The notes below the pieces were generated by a model, which saw nothing but the letters and a program-made list of their open reading frames with translations, did not search any database and was not told where the DNA came from. A stretch of 64,000 nt of DNA from Pantoea sp. Cy-639 (GTDB taxonomy: Bacteria > Pseudomonadota > Gammaproteobacteria > Pseudomonadales > Pseudomonadaceae): contig NZ_VWXI01000008.1 of NCBI RefSeq assembly GCF_011752525.1, positions 124,001-188,000 on the forward strand, written 5' to 3'. The position numbers and the translations under genes were made by a program. Position 1 is the first letter of the stretch, and every line of letters begins with the position of its first letter. Of the stretch, positions 50,632 to 60,248 are shown one piece after another.

Positions 50632-53631
50632 ATGGATGTGAGATGTGATCAGCTCAAGAGGCTGACGGGCACCCTGTGCCTGGCGTTCGCCAGCGGACTG
50701 CCGCTATCGGCTGCGGCGGCCTATCAGGAGACTGGACGCCTGGGCGATCCCGCCAGCTGGCGTTCGACCGAGTACCAGCAGGACTGGGGGCTGGAGCGCA
50801 TGCAGGCGAACCAGGCCTATGCCGCCGGGGTCACCGGCGCGGGAGTCCGCATCGGCGCCCTGGACTCAGGTTTCGATGCCGCCCACCCCGAGGCCAGCCC
50901 GGGACGCTTCCACGCAGTCACCGCCACCGGGCAGTACCTCGACGGTACTCCGTTCAGCGTGTCCGGTGTGCTCAACGACGCCAACGACAGCCATGGCACC
51001 CATGTCACCGGCACCATGGGCGCGGCCCGCGATGGCGCTGGCATGCATGGCGTGGCCTTCGATGCCCAGGTGTACGTGGGCAACACCAACAAGAACGACA
51101 AGTTCCTGTTCGGCACCGACCCCGATCCGAGGTATTTCAAGGCGGTCTACGATGCCCTGGTGGACGCCGGGGTGCGCGCCATCAACAACAGCTGGGGCAG
51201 CCAGCCCAAGGACGTCAGCTACCAGACCCTGGATGGCTTGCGCGCGGCCTACGCCCAGCACTTCCAGCAGGACACCTGGCTCGATGCCGCCGGCGACGTA
51301 GCGCGTCGCGGCGTGATCAACGTGTTCAGCGCCGGCAACAGTGGTTACGCCAATGCCAGCGTGCGCTCGGCGTTGCCGTACTTCCAGCCGGAGCTGGAAG
51401 GCCACTGGCTGGCGGTGTCGGGCCTGGACAAGAACAACCAGCAGAAATACAACCAGTGCGGCATCGCCAAGTACTGGTGCCTGGCGACCCCGGGTGCGGC
51501 GATCACCAGTACCGTGCCCGGTGGCGGCTACGCCACCTACAACGGCACCTCGATGGCCGCGCCCCACGCCACCGGGGCCCTGGCGCTGGTGATGGAGCGC
51601 TATCCCTACCTGAACAACCAGCAGGCCCTGCAAGTGCTGCTGACCACCTCGCGCCAGCTCGACGGCTCGCCGACCCAGGGGCCCAGCGACCAGGTGGGCT
51701 GGGGTGTCCCGGACCTGGGCCGGGCCTTGCACGGCCCAGGACAGTTGCTGGGTGAGTTCGACGTCAACCTCGGACGCGGCCAGGGCGACACCTGGAGCAA
51801 TGGCATTTCCGACCAGGCCCTGGCGCAGCGCCAGGCCGAGGATGCCGCGGAGCGCCAGGCGTGGCAGCAGACTCTCAAGGATCGCGGCTGGGAACATGGC
51901 CTGGCAGCGGGCGCCAGCCAGCAGGAGCGCAGCGACTATGCCCTGGGCATGGCGCGGGACGCAGCGGCCGCGCAGCGGATCTACCAGGGCAGTCTGGTCA
52001 AGTCCGGGGCCGGCTGGCTGGTGCTCAGCGGTGACAGCAGCTACCGCGGCCCGACTCGGGTCGATGGCGGCTTGCTGGCCGTCAATGGCAACCTGCAGTC
52101 GGCGGTCACGGTCAACGCAGGCGGCACGCTGGGCGGCAATGGCCAGGTCGGTGCGCTGACCGCCAGTGCCGGGGGGGTAGTGGCTCCTGGCAACTCCATC
52201 GGCACCTTGAATGTCGCCGGCAATCTGGACTTGCAAGCGGGCTCCAGCTATCGGCTGGAGTTGTCACCTGCCGCCAGCGACCGGCTCGTCGTGGGCGGCC
52301 AGGCCAGTGTCGGTGGCGCCAACCTGAGCCTGGAGCCCCTGGCTCGGCCGAACCTGCTGGCTGGTGGCCCGGTGGCCAGCCTGGTGGGGCGCCAGTTCGA
52401 TATCCTGCAGGCCGCGGGTGGCGTCGATGGGCGCTTCGCCCAGGTCCAGCCCGGCTACCTGTTTCTGGGGACTGTACTCGACTATTCGGCCAACGCCGTG
52501 CAACTGGATGTGACACGTAGCGGCATGACGTTCGCCAGTGTCGGCGCCACGCCCAACCAGCGCTCCAGCGGCACCGCCGTGGAGCGGCTGGGGCCGGGCA
52601 ACCCGGTGTATGAAAGCCTGTTGCTCTCGACCTCGGCGGACCAGGCCCGGGACGGCCTGCGGCAGTTGTCCGGAGAAATCTACCCGGCGCTGGACTCGAT
52701 GCTGCTCAGCCAGGGCGCGGTCTTGCGCGATGCCTTTGGCGAGCGCCTGCAGGCGCCCGCGCGTACTGTCGACGCACCTGGCGCGGCGGCGGGCGAACCT
52801 GGCTCGACCCAGCTCTGGCTCAAGGGCCTGGGCAACTGGGGGCGCATCGAGGGAGTGCAGGGCAGCGAGTCCTATACCAGCTCCCTGGGCGGCATGTTGC
52901 TGGGCCTGGACCGAGACCTCGACGATCAGACCCGGGCCGGCCTGGCCGCAGGCTACAGCGACAGCTCCCTGGGCATGGGCGGCAGCCACTCCCGGGCCAC
53001 GGTCGACAGCTACCACCTGGGCGCCTATGCCCGTCACGACCTGGACCAGCTGCGCCTGAGCCTGGGCGGCAGCTACAGCTGGCACCGTGCCAAGGTCCGG
53101 CGCGACCTGGCCTATGAAGAGGTGTCCGGTCGTCAGCGTGCGCGGGTCGATGCCCGTAGCCAGCAGCTGTTCGCCGAGGCGGCCTATCGCCTGGCTGATT
53201 CGGCGCTGCAGCTGGAGCCCTTCGCCAACCTGACCTACCAGCACCTGGACCGTGATGCCTTCCATGAGAAAGGCGATGCCGCGGCGCTGCATGCCGGCGA
53301 TGAGCAGCGGGATGCCTGGCTCAGCACCTTGGGCCTGCGTGGGCGCCAGCACTGGCAACTGGGCCCGCAGCAAGACATGCAACTGGCCGCCAGCCTGGGC
53401 TGGCAACACCGCCTGAGTGGCACCCAGGATCGCGAGCAACTGGCTTTCGCCGGTAGCGACCTGCCATTCCGGGTGGAGACTGCGCCAGCCTTGCGCGATG
53501 CCGCGCTGGTAGGGCTCCAGGCCCGGATGGGACTGACCCGTGACCTGGACCTGAGCCTGGACTACCAGGGGCGCCTGGCCAGCCGCGAGCAACAGCATGG
53601 CGCAGGGCTCAACCTGCAATGGCGTTTCTGA
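50632..53631 (+). CDS. Subtilisin-type autotransporter serine protease (first of tandem pair)
   Basis: 999 residues. Signal peptide (cleaved near AAAAYQ), S8 peptidase domain, beta-helical passenger, C-terminal autotransporter barrel. The catalytic triad is complete: Asp in GALDSGFD, His in DSHGTHVTG, Ser in YNGTSMAAPHATG. A passenger region with autotransporter-type repeats follows (NGNLQSAVTVNAGGTLGGNG, then SAGGVVAPGNSIGTLNVAGN). The barrel ends in the aromatic residue of LQWRF. A 31% run of low-complexity Ala/Gln (residues ~410-450, QALAQRQAEDAAERQ) links protease and passenger. Type Va secretion; family members are surface-bound or released proteases. AAGAGAAG precedes the ATG. Confidence 0.9.
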   Translation: MDVRCDQLKRLTGTLCLAFASGLPLSAAAAYQETGRLGDPASWRSTEYQQDWGLERMQANQAYAAGVTGAGVRIGALDSGFDAAHPEASPGRFHAVTATGQYLDGTPFSVSGVLNDANDSHGTHVTGTMGAARDGAGMHGVAFDAQVYVGNTNKNDKFLFGTDPDPRYFKAVYDALVDAGVRAINNSWGSQPKDVSYQTLDGLRAAYAQHFQQDTWLDAAGDVARRGVINVFSAGNSGYANASVRSALPYFQPELEGHWLAVSGLDKNNQQKYNQCGIAKYWCLATPGAAITSTVPGGGYATYNGTSMAAPHATGALALVMERYPYLNNQQALQVLLTTSRQLDGSPTQGPSDQVGWGVPDLGRALHGPGQLLGEFDVNLGRGQGDTWSNGISDQALAQRQAEDAAERQAWQQTLKDRGWEHGLAAGASQQERSDYALGMARDAAAAQRIYQGSLVKSGAGWLVLSGDSSYRGPTRVDGGLLAVNGNLQSAVTVNAGGTLGGNGQVGALTASAGGVVAPGNSIGTLNVAGNLDLQAGSSYRLELSPAASDRLVVGGQASVGGANLSLEPLARPNLLAGGPVASLVGRQFDILQAAGGVDGRFAQVQPGYLFLGTVLDYSANAVQLDVTRSGMTFASVGATPNQRSSGTAVERLGPGNPVYESLLLSTSADQARDGLRQLSGEIYPALDSMLLSQGAVLRDAFGERLQAPARTVDAPGAAAGEPGSTQLWLKGLGNWGRIEGVQGSESYTSSLGGMLLGLDRDLDDQTRAGLAAGYSDSSLGMGGSHSRATVDSYHLGAYARHDLDQLRLSLGGSYSWHRAKVRRDLAYEEVSGRQRARVDARSQQLFAEAAYRLADSALQLEPFANLTYQHLDRDAFHEKGDAAALHAGDEQRDAWLSTLGLRGRQHWQLGPQQDMQLAASLGWQHRLSGTQDREQLAFAGSDLPFRVETAPALRDAALVGLQARMGLTRDLDLSLDYQGRLASREQQHGAGLNLQWRF

Positions 53632-53732
53632 AAACGCAGTGACGCTGGCGGGGCCAAGGTCTCGCCAGCCTGGCGTTGCAATACCGAGTTGGACTGACGC
53701 GGTTTTTATCAATGCAGCTAAGGAAGGTCGTA

Positions 53733-56700
53733 GTGAAGCACGTCAAAAAGGATGACAGCGCGCTCGGGCAGGGTTGGTCCCTGGCCCCACTGGGGCGGGC
53801 GTTGGTGGGATGGGCGGCATTGATGGGCACGGCCCAGGCCGCGCCCTATGTGGAGAGTGGCCGACTGGGCGATGCCAGCAGTTGGCGCAGCAACGAATTC
53901 AAGGCCGATTGGGGGTTGGGGGCGATCCACGCTGACAGCGCCTATGCCGCCGGCTACAGCGGCAAGGGGGTGAAGCTTGGGATCTTCGACCAGCCGGTCT
54001 ATGCCAAGCACCCCGAGTTCGCCGGCAAGGACAAGATCGTGACCCTGGTCACCAGCGGCATTCGCCAGTACACCGACCCCTACATCCCGGTGAAGGCCGG
54101 CGATGCGTTCCGCTATGACGGCAGCCCGTCGGTGGGGTCGGATGGCAAGCTCGGCTCCCACGGCACCCACGTCGGCGGGATCGCCGCCGGCAACCGGGAC
54201 GGCGTGTCGATGCACGGCGTGGCCTACGATGCGCAGATCATCAGTGCCGACAACGGCGACCCCGGCCCCGAGGATGGCATCGTCCTGGGCAACGATGGCG
54301 CGGTGTACAAGGCCGGCTGGGACAGCCTGGTGAACAGCGGCGCGCGGATCATCAACAACAGCTGGGGCATCGGCATCACTGATCGCTTCGCCAAGGGCGG
54401 GCGCAACCCGGACTTTGCGCACTTCACCGTGAACGATGCGCGGGCGCAGTTCGCACAGATCCAGCCACTGCTGGGCACCTTGCCAGGCGGTGCCTATGAT
54501 GGCGCCATCGCCGCCGCCCGCAGTGGGGTCCTGACGATCTTCGCCGCAGGCAACGATTACAACCTGAACAACCCCGATGCGATTGCCGGGCTGGGCTATT
54601 TCGTCCCGGAAATCGCCCCCAACTGGATGACCGTGGCGGCGTTGCAGCAGAACCCCGATGCCAGCAGCGCCAACCCGTACCAGATCAGTACCTTCTCTTC
54701 TCGTTGCGGCTATACCGCGAGCTTCTGCGTCTCGGCCCCCGGTACCCGGATCTACAGCGCGGTGATTGGCGGCACCAGCCTGGAAGACCTGACCCTGGAC
54801 TACGCCAACAAGAACGGTACGTCCATGGCCGCGCCCCATGCCGCCGGCGCGGCGGCGGTGCTGATGGAGCGCTTCCCCTACATGAGCGGCGCACAGATCG
54901 CCAGCGTGCTGCGCACCACCGCCACCGACATGGGCGCGCCGGGCATCGATGCCTTGTACGGCTGGGGCATGATCAACCTGGAGAAGGGCATCCGTGGCCC
55001 GGGCATGTTGGTGACCGAACAGGACATCCCCGAGGAGTTCCGTATTGCCGGTGGTTATGGCCCGAGCCAGTTCGTGGTCGATCTGCCGGGTGTCGGCGCC
55101 CTGGTGGACGCCGGCCGGCCGACCCAGCGACGCTGCAACGACCTGAGCTGCGTGCTCGATCTGTGGAGCAACGACATCGCTGGCCATGGCGGCCTGACCA
55201 AGCAGGGCATTGGTACGCTGGTGCTCACCGGCAACAACACCTACTCCGGCCCGACCCTGGTCAACCAGGGCCGCCTGGCGATCAATGGCTCGCTGCAATC
55301 GACGGTGACGGTCAATGACGGCGGCGTGCTGGGCGGTAACGGCCGGATCGGCGCGCTGGTGGTCAACCGCGGTGGCGTAGTGGCGCCAGGCAACTCCATC
55401 GGCACGTTGCACGTGAGTTCCGACGTGGCCTTCCAGCCGGGCTCGACCTATGCGGTGGAAGTGGATGCCGCCGGCAGCGACCGCCTGGTCAGCGATGGCA
55501 AGGTTTCCCTGGGCGGCGCGAACCTGGCCCTGGACCTGCAGAACCCGGGGGTTTCGCTGCAGTCCTCGCAGGCAACCAGCCTGCTGGGGCGTCAGTACGA
55601 CATCCTGGATGCCGCGGGCGGCGTGCAGGGCAGTTTCGCCACCGTGCAGGCCAACTCACTGTTCCTTGGTGGCGGCCTGGCCTATACCGGCAGCGGGGTA
55701 CAGCTGGCGGTGCAGCGCAACGGCACCTCCTTCGCCAGTGTCGGACTGACCGCCAACCAGCGTTCGGTGGGGGCCGCCGCCGATCGGCTCGGCGCGGGCC
55801 ACCCGGTCTACGAGAGCCTGCTGCTGTCGAACAATGCCGCCAGCGTCCAGCAGGCGTTCGATCAACTGTCCGGGGAAATCCACCCGGCGGTGAGCAACCT
55901 GTTGCTCAACGACAGTCGCCAGTTGCGCGACGCGGTAGGTGAGCGCACCCGCCAGCAGGGCGTTGCCGCCGCACCGACTCGGGAAGGCCAGGACAACGGC
56001 TTGTGGATCAAGGCACTGGGGGCCTGGGGTAAGGCGGATGGTGATTCCGGGCACGCGCGTTACAGCAGCTCCATTGGCGGCCTGCTGCTGGGGGTCGACG
56101 GGCAGATGAGCGAGGACACCCGCGTCGGGGTCTTCACCGGCTACAGCGACAGTTCGCTGAGCATGGGCGATGGTCGACATTCCTCGGCCAGCGTCGACAG
56201 CTACCACCTGGGCGCCTATGCCGGCAAGGAACTGGAGCAAGTGCGCCTGAGCCTGGGGGGCAGCCATAGCTGGCACCGCATCGAGACCAAGCGCGAGCTG
56301 CAGTACAACGAAGTCTCCGATCGCCAGAAGAGCAAGCGCGATGCCCAGAGCACCCAGGTGTTCGGCGAGGCGGCGTGGAAGCTCGCAGTGCCGAGCGTGG
56401 CGCTGGAGCCGTTCGCCAACCTGGCCTATGTGCATATCGACAGCGACAGCTTCAAGGAGCATGGCGGCGCGGCTGCGCTCAAGGGGGGGCAGGATAACCG
56501 TGACGCCTGGCTTTCGACCCTGGGTATGCGCGTCGGCAAGCAACTGCAGTTGTCCAGCGGCCAGGCGGTGGAGCTTGCCGCCACCCTCGGCTGGCAGCAC
56601 AACCTGAGCTCCACCGGGGCCGACCAGCACCTGGCCTTTGCGGGCCAGGGTGACAGCTACAAGGTCCAGGCACTGTCCCTGGATCGTGATGCGGCGGTAG

Positions 56701-56822
56701 TCGGCGTGCGGGCAGGGGTCGCCCTGGGTCGCCAGGCCCGGGTCAACCTGGACTACAACGGGTTGCTGGGGAATCGCGACAAGAGCCACGGGGTCGGCCT
56801 GACCCTGGACTGGGCATTCTGA
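53733..56822 (+). CDS. Subtilisin-type autotransporter serine protease (second of tandem pair)
   Basis: 1029 residues, paralogous to the preceding gene over the protease, passenger repeats and barrel. The GTG at 53733 is chosen because AGGAAGG lies five bases before it; ATG 53712 is an alternative. Signal peptide ends near GTAQAA. Catalytic His in GSHGTHVGG and Ser in KNGTSMAAPHAAG are intact; the Asp motif reads GIFDQPVY rather than the usual DSG/DTG, and should be checked. Passenger: AINGSLQSTVTVNDGGVLGG and GVVAPGNSIGTLHV; barrel ends LTLDWAF. It follows the first gene after 101 bases and may be cotranscribed or have its own promoter. Confidence 0.88.
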   Translation: MKHVKKDDSALGQGWSLAPLGRALVGWAALMGTAQAAPYVESGRLGDASSWRSNEFKADWGLGAIHADSAYAAGYSGKGVKLGIFDQPVYAKHPEFAGKDKIVTLVTSGIRQYTDPYIPVKAGDAFRYDGSPSVGSDGKLGSHGTHVGGIAAGNRDGVSMHGVAYDAQIISADNGDPGPEDGIVLGNDGAVYKAGWDSLVNSGARIINNSWGIGITDRFAKGGRNPDFAHFTVNDARAQFAQIQPLLGTLPGGAYDGAIAAARSGVLTIFAAGNDYNLNNPDAIAGLGYFVPEIAPNWMTVAALQQNPDASSANPYQISTFSSRCGYTASFCVSAPGTRIYSAVIGGTSLEDLTLDYANKNGTSMAAPHAAGAAAVLMERFPYMSGAQIASVLRTTATDMGAPGIDALYGWGMINLEKGIRGPGMLVTEQDIPEEFRIAGGYGPSQFVVDLPGVGALVDAGRPTQRRCNDLSCVLDLWSNDIAGHGGLTKQGIGTLVLTGNNTYSGPTLVNQGRLAINGSLQSTVTVNDGGVLGGNGRIGALVVNRGGVVAPGNSIGTLHVSSDVAFQPGSTYAVEVDAAGSDRLVSDGKVSLGGANLALDLQNPGVSLQSSQATSLLGRQYDILDAAGGVQGSFATVQANSLFLGGGLAYTGSGVQLAVQRNGTSFASVGLTANQRSVGAAADRLGAGHPVYESLLLSNNAASVQQAFDQLSGEIHPAVSNLLLNDSRQLRDAVGERTRQQGVAAAPTREGQDNGLWIKALGAWGKADGDSGHARYSSSIGGLLLGVDGQMSEDTRVGVFTGYSDSSLSMGDGRHSSASVDSYHLGAYAGKELEQVRLSLGGSHSWHRIETKRELQYNEVSDRQKSKRDAQSTQVFGEAAWKLAVPSVALEPFANLAYVHIDSDSFKEHGGAAALKGGQDNRDAWLSTLGMRVGKQLQLSSGQAVELAATLGWQHNLSSTGADQHLAFAGQGDSYKVQALSLDRDAAVVGVRAGVALGRQARVNLDYNGLLGNRDKSHGVGLTLDWAF

Positions 56823-56906
56823 AACTCGCTAACGGAGCGCCAGGGTGATGTAGCAGCCCCTCGCGAATCGGCGCGGGGGTGAACACCCAGGTTCAATCAA
56901 GCAGAA

Positions 56907-56940
56907 ATCGACCTGCCGGCGCTTGCGTCGGCAGGTCGAT
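56907..56940. terminator. Bidirectional terminator between autotransporter and sad
   Basis: Perfect 12-bp arms ATCGACCTGCCG (56907-56918) / CGGCAGGTCGAT (56929-56940) with a 10-base loop, between the convergent autotransporter gene and sad. Confidence 0.75.
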
Positions 56941-56959
56941 CTCCATTGGCCAGGGCAGA

Positions 56960-58345
56960 TCAGTTGCGATCCAGCCACACGGTCTGGGCGTTGGTGAACT
57001 CGCGTACGCCAAAGTGCGACAGCTCGCGACCGAAACCGCTTTTCTTCACGCCACCGAACGCCACACGGGGGTCGGAAGCGCAGTAGCCGTTGATGAACAC
57101 GCCGCCGGTATCCAGCGCTGCGGTCATGCGTTCGGCCAAGGCATGGTCGGCCGTATAGATCGTCGCGGCCAGGCCGAACTCGCTGTCGTTGGCCAGCGCT
57201 AGCGCATGTTCGGCGTCACGGGCGCTGATGATCGCCGCCACCGGTCCGAACAGTTCCTGCTTGAAGGCGGTCATGTCCGGCGTGACGTTGGCGAACACGG
57301 TCGGGGCATAGAAGTTCGCCGCGCCTTCGACCTTGTGGCCGCCCAGCAACAGGGTGGCGCCTTCGGCCAGGGTTGCCTGGACCTGGCCATCGAGTTCGTC
57401 GCGCAGGTCGTAGCGCGCCATCGGGCCGATGTAGGTGGCATCGTCCAAGGGGTTGCCGATGTTCAGGGCACGGGTAGCCTCGACGAACTTGCGGGTGAAC
57501 TCATCGACGATGCTGTCTTCGACGATCAGGCGCTTGGCCGCGGCGCAGACCTGGCCGGTGTTCTGGTAGCGGCCGATCACGGCAGCCTTGACCGCCGCGT
57601 CGAGGTCGGCGTCGGCCAGCACGATGAACGGATCGGAACCACCCAGCTCGAGCACGCACTTCTTCAGCGCGGCGCCGGCCTGGGCGCCGATGGCCATGCC
57701 GGCGCGCACGCTGCCGGTCAGGGTAATGGCGGCGATACGCGAATCGTTGATGGCCCGGGTGACGCCTTCAGGCGTGACGTTGAGCACCTCGAACACGCCC
57801 TCGGGCAGGCCGGCGCGCTTGAACAGGTCGGCCAGCAGGTAGGCGCTGCCCATCACGTTGGGGGCGTGCTTGAGCACATAGGTGTTGCCGGCCAGCAAGG
57901 CCGGCACGGCGCCACGCAAGACCTGCCAGACCGGGAAGTTCCATGGCATCACGGCGAGGATCGGACCCAGCGGGCGATATTCGATACGTGCCTTTTCGAT
58001 CTGCGTGGCCTCGGGGGCGAGCATCGCAGGGCCATGCTCGGCGTACCACTGGCACAGCCCGACACACTTGCTGACTTCGCCACGGGCCTGGGTGATCGGC
58101 TTGCCGATTTCGCGGGCGATCATCTGGGCGAATGCCTCGGCGTTGGCCTGCAAGGCGTTGGCCAGGGCGATGAGGTATTCGCTGCGATGACCCAGCGACA
58201 CCTTGCGCCACTGGCTGTAGCCCACCTTGGCGCGTTGCAGCGCCGCGTCCAGTGCGGCGTCGGTATCGAAGGCGTAGTGGCCGATCCGCTCGCCGGTGTA
58301 CGGGTCGACGGAAATGGCATGGGTCAGGCTGCTGATCTCGCTCAT
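56960..58345 (-). CDS. sad: Succinate-semialdehyde dehydrogenase (Sad/YneI type)
   Basis: 461-residue NAD(P)-dependent aldehyde dehydrogenase, about the length of E. coli Sad (462). Catalytic Glu in CVLELGGSDPF and Cys in NTGQVCAAAKRLIVED; cofactor motif AVMPWNFPVWQVLRGAVPALLAGN. The C-terminal FGGVKKSGFGRELSHFGVREFTN matches the family. Converts succinate semialdehyde to succinate, the last step of putrescine/GABA catabolism. Divergent from ptrR, as in E. coli, which supports the orthology. The ribosome site is weak. Confidence 0.9.
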   Translation of the reverse strand: MSEISSLTHAISVDPYTGERIGHYAFDTDAALDAALQRAKVGYSQWRKVSLGHRSEYLIALANALQANAEAFAQMIAREIGKPITQARGEVSKCVGLCQWYAEHGPAMLAPEATQIEKARIEYRPLGPILAVMPWNFPVWQVLRGAVPALLAGNTYVLKHAPNVMGSAYLLADLFKRAGLPEGVFEVLNVTPEGVTRAINDSRIAAITLTGSVRAGMAIGAQAGAALKKCVLELGGSDPFIVLADADLDAAVKAAVIGRYQNTGQVCAAAKRLIVEDSIVDEFTRKFVEATRALNIGNPLDDATYIGPMARYDLRDELDGQVQATLAEGATLLLGGHKVEGAANFYAPTVFANVTPDMTAFKQELFGPVAAIISARDAEHALALANDSEFGLAATIYTADHALAERMTAALDTGGVFINGYCASDPRVAFGGVKKSGFGRELSHFGVREFTNAQTVWLDRN

Positions 58346-58450
58346 GGCTGGAGTCTCGTTGTTATGAATCAGTGGGCCCAGACTAGGGGTGGCAAGCTTT
58401 AATGAAAACTGAATAATAATGAGCGAAACATTCACGAATGGAGAATGACT
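58346..58450. promoter_or_regulatory. Divergent control region between sad and ptrR
   Basis: 105 bases, AT-rich in the right half, with repeated AATGA-like pieces (for example TTTAATGAAAACTGAATA). It must contain both promoters and PtrR sites; no clean dyad was found. Confidence 0.5.
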
Positions 58451-59335
58451 GTGGACCTGGTGCAACTGGAGATCTTCAAGGCCGTGGCCGAGCATGGCAG
58501 CATCAGCGCCGCCGCCCAGCGCATTCATCGGGTACCGTCGAACCTGACTACCCGCATCAAGCAACTGGAGGAAGACCTGGGGGTCGAGCTGTTCATCCGC
58601 GAAAAGAGTCGCCTGCGCCTGTCGCCGGCCGGATGGAACTTCCTCGAGTACACCCGGCGCATCCTCGACCTGGTGCACGAGGCGCGGCTCACCGTGGCGG
58701 GCGAGGACCCACAGGGGACTTTCGCCCTGGGCTCGCTGGAGAGTACCGCCGCAGTGCGTATCCCGGCCTTGCTGGCGGCCTATAACCAGCGCTACCCCAA
58801 GGTCGACCTCGACCTGTCCACCGGACCGTCGGGGACCATGCTCGAAGGCGTGCTGTCTGGTCGCCTGGTGGCGGCGTTCGTCGACGGTCCGGTGCTGCAC
58901 CCGACGCTTGAAGGCATGCCGGTGTTCGAAGAGGAGATGATGGTCATCGCGCCACTGAACCATGCGCCGGTGACCCGCGCCCGGGATGTCAATGGCGCGA
59001 GCATCTACGCCTTTCGCGCCAACTGCTCGTATCGCCATCATTTCGAGAGCTGGTTCGTCCACGACCAGGCGGTGCCGGGCAAGATCCACGAGATGGAGTC
59101 CTATCACGGCATGCTTGCCTGCGTCAGCGCCGGCGCCGGACTGGCGATGATGCCGCGCAGCATGCTCGACAACATGCCGGGGTGCAGCACGGTCAGCGCC
59201 TGGCCGATGGCCGAGGATTTCCGCTACCTCAAGACCTGGCTGGTGTGGCGTCGGGGCACGGTGTCGCGCAGCCTGAGCATGTTCATCAAGCTGCTGGAGG
59301 AACGCCGTGTCGAGGTGGTCGGCGCGACGCTCTGA
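58451..59335 (+). CDS. ptrR: LysR-family regulator PtrR (YneJ)
   Basis: 294 residues. N-terminal w[57 protein letters not shown] is nearly as in E. coli YneJ/PtrR; effector domain motifs [30 protein letters not shown] and [17 protein letters not shown] also match it. GTG 58451 is preferred to ATG 58445 because GGAGA is then at proper distance and the protein begins MDLVQ like its homologue. In E. coli PtrR represses sad; the same divergent arrangement here indicates the same control. Confidence 0.87.
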   Translation: MDLVQLEIFKAVAEHGSISAAAQRIHRVPSNLTTRIKQLEEDLGVELFIREKSRLRLSPAGWNFLEYTRRILDLVHEARLTVAGEDPQGTFALGSLESTAAVRIPALLAAYNQRYPKVDLDLSTGPSGTMLEGVLSGRLVAAFVDGPVLHPTLEGMPVFEEEMMVIAPLNHAPVTRARDVNGASIYAFRANCSYRHHFESWFVHDQAVPGKIHEMESYHGMLACVSAGAGLAMMPRSMLDNMPGCSTVSAWPMAEDFRYLKTWLVWRRGTVSRSLSMFIKLLEERRVEVVGATL

Positions 59336-59417
59336 CCAACGGTTGCGCGCTGCTCGAACAGCGACCCCTGGGAGGTATCCAAACTGTGTACCCATCCCTT
59401 CGAGGGAGACAGACATC

Positions 59418-59861
59418 ATGCGAACCCATCACTACGGAAACTGCGCGGCGCTGCTGCTGGCCCTGGCCATGCCCTGGACCGTCACGGCCGCCGCCGACCT
59501 CAATGCGCCCATCGATCCGCAAGGCGTGCAGTTGGTACCCCAGGAACAGCACGGTATCCGCTATCTGCAAGGCGGTATCGGCCAGGACGAAGCCAACGCG
59601 CTGCGCAAGACGCCGGGCTATGACCTGCACATCACCCTGTCCACCGGTGCGAGCGGTGAGTTCGAGACCGGGGCGGCGGTGGATATCCAGTCGGCCAAGG
59701 GCGACTCGGTCCTGGCGCTGAAGGACGTCGGCCCATTGGTCTTCGTGCAACTGCCGCCCGGGCAGTACAAGGTCACCGGCTCCGCTGGCGGACAGACGCA
59801 CCAGCAGATGGTGACGGTGAATGGCAACACCCCGGCGCGGGTGGACATGAACTGGCATTAA
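59418..59861 (+). CDS. Secreted protein of unknown function
   Basis: 147 residues with signal peptide cleaved near TAAAD. The C-terminal half (VFVQLPPGQYKVTGSAGGQTHQQMVTVNG) looks like a carboxypeptidase-regulatory/prealbumin-like beta domain. The first half contains GVQLVPQEQHGIRYLQGGIGQDEANAL. GGGAGAC precedes the ATG; a hairpin at 59960-59976 ends the transcript. Role unknown. Confidence 0.65.
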   Translation: MRTHHYGNCAALLLALAMPWTVTAAADLNAPIDPQGVQLVPQEQHGIRYLQGGIGQDEANALRKTPGYDLHITLSTGASGEFETGAAVDIQSAKGDSVLALKDVGPLVFVQLPPGQYKVTGSAGGQTHQQMVTVNGNTPARVDMNWH

Positions 59862-59913
59862 GACCAGGAGCGCACACCTGTAAGCCTTGCGCTGCCAAGT
59901 GATTGCGCTCGAA

Positions 59914-59947
59914 GCGGCCTGCCACGGGCGTGCTCGCGGCAGGCCGC
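59914..59947. repeat. 10-bp inverted repeat (REP-like)
   Basis: GCGGCCTGCC (59914-59923) and GGCAGGCCGC (59938-59947) with a 14-base centre, just after the secreted protein gene. Confidence 0.6.
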
Positions 59948-59959
59948 CGGCCCATCGCA

Positions 59960-59979
59960 GGAGCGCCGGGCGCTCCTTT
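59960..59979 (+). terminator. Rho-independent terminator of the secreted protein gene
   Basis: Stem GGAGCGC (59960-59966) / GCGCTCC (59970-59976) with a 3-base loop, then TTT. Confidence 0.6.
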
Positions 59980-60093
59980 AGCCGAAGCGGGGATCCACGC
60001 CTTGCTCGGCGAGCAGACCAAGGCCGAATACGATTGAACCGCTGGATGCAACACAGTGTCTTGCTGCAATAGTGGCAAATGACTTTTAACTTT

Positions 60094-60248
60094 CAGACTG
60101 TTCGTACAATAATCGGGAAAGTATTACCACTTGTGACCTGGCGGGAGTGCCAGTCCGCATGTGGACAACGAGGGGCCCAGCCCCCACTTGCCACAGGCCC
60201 GCATCCGCACGCGGGCCTGTTCGTGAAGACCATCAGGAGTAGTCATTG
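60094..60248 (+). promoter_or_regulatory. Structured leader ahead of pagL
   Basis: The 387-base gap before pagL ends in a chain of small dyads: CTGGC/GCCAG near 60138-60153, GTCC/GGAC near 60152-60165, GGGGC/GCCCC near 60173-60185, and a 9-bp stem CAGGCCCGC (60194-60202) / GCGGGCCTG (60211-60219) followed by TTCGTG, then AGGAGT (60235). This looks like a structured 5' leader, or a small RNA gene ending at the last hairpin. No known family recognised. Confidence 0.4.

Noticed and set aside
52000-52260. Repeated GGNG/VAPGNSIG sequence in both autotransporters as a possible DNA repeat
   Set aside because: It is a protein-level beta-helix repeat shared by paralogues, not a DNA repeat array or CRISPR.
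56960-59419. An 819-codon minus-strand frame spanning sad and the ptrR region
   Set aside because: Only the part from 58345 downward matches Sad; the upstream part is antisense to ptrR.
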